Below, piece after piece: positions 62,640-64,000 of a stretch of 64,000 nt of DNA; the stretch's first letter is position 1; every line of letters starts with the position of its first letter. Origin of the DNA: Tunturiibacter empetritectus. GTDB taxonomy: Bacteria; Acidobacteriota; Terriglobia; Terriglobales; Acidobacteriaceae. The translations under genes and the position numbers were made by a program. The stretch is taken from the NCBI RefSeq assembly GCF_014201375.1, contig NZ_JACHDZ010000004.1:124001-188000 (forward strand), in the 5' to 3' direction. Below the pieces are notes generated by a model. That model saw only the letters and a program-made list of their open reading frames with translations. It was not told where the DNA came from and did not search any database.

Positions 62640-64000
62640 ATGCTCACGATCACCCTCCGCAACCTGCTCCTCAGGTTTTTCCTGGTGTCCTGCAGTCTCT
62701 CGCCGCTCTTCTCCCAGACTTCTAAGCCTGCTGCCAACGCAACGACGCCGCCAGCGATCAACGAATCAACGCATAAAGAACCCACCCACGCCGACCTTCT
62801 GCGCGGAGCCTACGGGCCCTATCGCGCCAACAACGATCTTCTCTTTTATCGTCTCGACCTGCGCGTCGATCCTGAAAAAAAGTTCATCAGCGGAAGCAAT
62901 ACGATCCGCTTCAAGATGCTTGCGGATGGCACGCGCATTCAGCTTGAACTCTTTGCTACTTTGCAGATCGACAAGATTTCTATGGGCAAGACCACGTTGA
63001 AGTATGAGCGCGATGGTGGAACCTTCTTCGTTGACTTCCCCAAGACTCTGCACGCTGGCCACACGTACTCGATCGACGTCCACTACTCGGGAAGCCCCGT
63101 GGAGACTGGCCGTTTCGGCTGCTTCACGTTCAAGCAGGACACAGCCGGCCATCCCTGGATCAACACCGCCTGCGAAGAGACCGGCGCGAGCGTCTGGTGG
63201 CCAAATAAAGACCAGTGGCGCGACGAGCCGCAGGAAGGAATGGAGATTAACGTCGCTGTTCCGAACGGCCTGATGGATGTTTCGAATGGAAAGTTCATGG
63301 GAAAGAAGGATCTTGGCGACGGCTTCACGCGCTGGGACTGGAAGGTGCACTACCCCATCAATAACTACGACGTGGCGTTGAACATCGGCAACTACGTCCA
63401 CTTCGACGACAAGTTCGGCGACCTGCCTCTGGACTACTACGTTCTGCCGGAGGATCTTGACGGGGCGAAGCGCCAGTTTGCGCAGGTGCCCGGCATGATG
63501 AAGGCTTACTACCACTACTTCGGCGAGTATCCGTTCAAGAAAGACGGCTACAAACTCATCGAGGTTCCGTACGCGGGCATGGAGCACCAGAGCGCCGTGG
63601 CCTACGGCAATCACTTTCACAACGGCTATCTCGACCGCGACTGGACCGGCGTCGGCATCAGCCCGCGCTTCGACTTCATCATCATTCACGAGAGTGGACA
63701 CGAGTGGTTTGGCAACGCCATCACGGCCGCCGACAAGTCCGATATGTGGATCCACGAGGGCTGGACCACCTACCTGGAGTGCCTCTACGTCGAGTACAAC
63801 TACGGCCACGAGGACGAGGTGAAGTACGTCAACGCGCTGAAGAAAAAGGTGAAGAATGACCGACCGATCATCACGGCACGCGGCACCAACGCCGAGCCTC
63901 CGCAGGATCAATACTTCAAGGGCGCACTCTTTATCAACACCCTGCGCAGCATCGTGGATGACGACGCCCGCTGGTTTGCGCTGATCCATGACTTCTATCA
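62640..64000 (+). CDS. M1-family zinc aminopeptidase (3' end beyond window)
   Basis: The gene starts with ATG at 62640 and runs off the edge after 453 codons. A hydrophobic N-terminus (LRNLLLRFFLVSCSLSPLFS) looks like a signal peptide. The N-terminal beta domain contains LLFYRLDLRVDPEKKFISG. The zinc site is HESGHEWFGN (His349, Glu350, His353) with the third ligand in MWIHEGW (about Glu372). The exopeptidase motif, GAMEN in classical members, here reads AGMEHQS, which suggests altered substrate specificity. It would cleave N-terminal residues outside the cytoplasm, alongside the DPP IV and M28 enzymes of this window. Confidence 0.92.
   Translation, partial: MLTITLRNLLLRFFLVSCSLSPLFSQTSKPAANATTPPAINESTHKEPTHADLLRGAYGPYRANNDLLFYRLDLRVDPEKKFISGSNTIRFKMLADGTRIQLELFATLQIDKISMGKTTLKYERDGGTFFVDFPKTLHAGHTYSIDVHYSGSPVETGRFGCFTFKQDTAGHPWINTACEETGASVWWPNKDQWRDEPQEGMEINVAVPNGLMDVSNGKFMGKKDLGDGFTRWDWKVHYPINNYDVALNIGNYVHFDDKFGDLPLDYYVLPEDLDGAKRQFAQVPGMMKAYYHYFGEYPFKKDGYKLIEVPYAGMEHQSAVAYGNHFHNGYLDRDWTGVGISPRFDFIIIHESGHEWFGNAITAADKSDMWIHEGWTTYLECLYVEYNYGHEDEVKYVNALKKKVKNDRPIITARGTNAEPPQDQYFKGALFINTLRSIVDDDARWFALIHDFY

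Overview
The window looks like a chromosomal segment of a free-living acidobacterium of the Terriglobia type (Granulicella, Edaphobacter and Terriglobus are the closest mental matches). This is inference from gene content, GC-rich codon use, many exported proteins of acidobacterial character and several families of short interspersed repeats. No rRNA or tRNA gene, CRISPR array, prophage or intact insertion sequence was recognised.

Layout. 0-20 kb: a 5'-truncated metallo-beta-lactamase/rhodanese protein, a metallophosphoesterase, an orphan oligopeptide-type ABC ATPase, two exported unknowns (one with six DDPDRPT-type repeats), an acyl-CoA carboxylase beta subunit, a VOC protein next to a Y-family DNA polymerase, a DMT exporter, a self-contained ABC exporter plus two-component system (10.4-14.6 kb), a lipoprotein, a dipeptidyl peptidase IV, a TrmJ-type tRNA methyltransferase and a WXPGXW-repeat protein. 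20-29.4 kb, all on the minus strand: a glycosyltransferase and a GT39-like membrane protein, then rpoD and dnaG separated by an AbrB-Doc-zinc-ribbon operon and a flippase. 29.5-36 kb: small exported protein, unknown, alcohol dehydrogenase, membrane protein, murQ, ruvX and a phosphodiesterase whose GDPD motifs appear in circularly permuted order. 36.3-49 kb: ruvB, GH27 alpha-galactosidase, M28 peptidase, a 58-residue zinc-ribbon protein, OsmC, a CDF metal exporter, a GH79-like glycosidase, hslV-hslU and a FecR-like exported protein. 50-64 kb: diguanylate cyclase, transaldolase, FAH-family hydrolase, fibronectin-type lipoprotein, XRE-cupin regulator, mutY, YdeI/DUF1801 protein, L,D-transpeptidase, two membrane/unknown genes, a 5'(3')-deoxyribonucleotidase and the start of an M1 aminopeptidase that runs off the window.

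Functionally this is a housekeeping and oligotroph-lifestyle region: replication, repair and transcription (dnaG, rpoD, ruvB, ruvX, mutY, Y-family polymerase), protein turnover (hslVU and several exported peptidases), cell-wall recycling (murQ, L,D-transpeptidase) and glycan or peptide scavenging. The most unusual content is non-coding or architectural. There are two copies of a G/T-rich 3' element that starts exactly at a stop codon, and five copies of a roughly 200-bp nested palindrome bounded by GTCCTGCCGGAC that usually sits within about 10 nt of stop codons. There is also a permuted GDPD enzyme, a tripartite toxin-antitoxin-like operon between dnaG and rpoD, HslV with a 34-residue N-terminal extension, and G-versus-C strand preference that flips several times independently of gene orientation.
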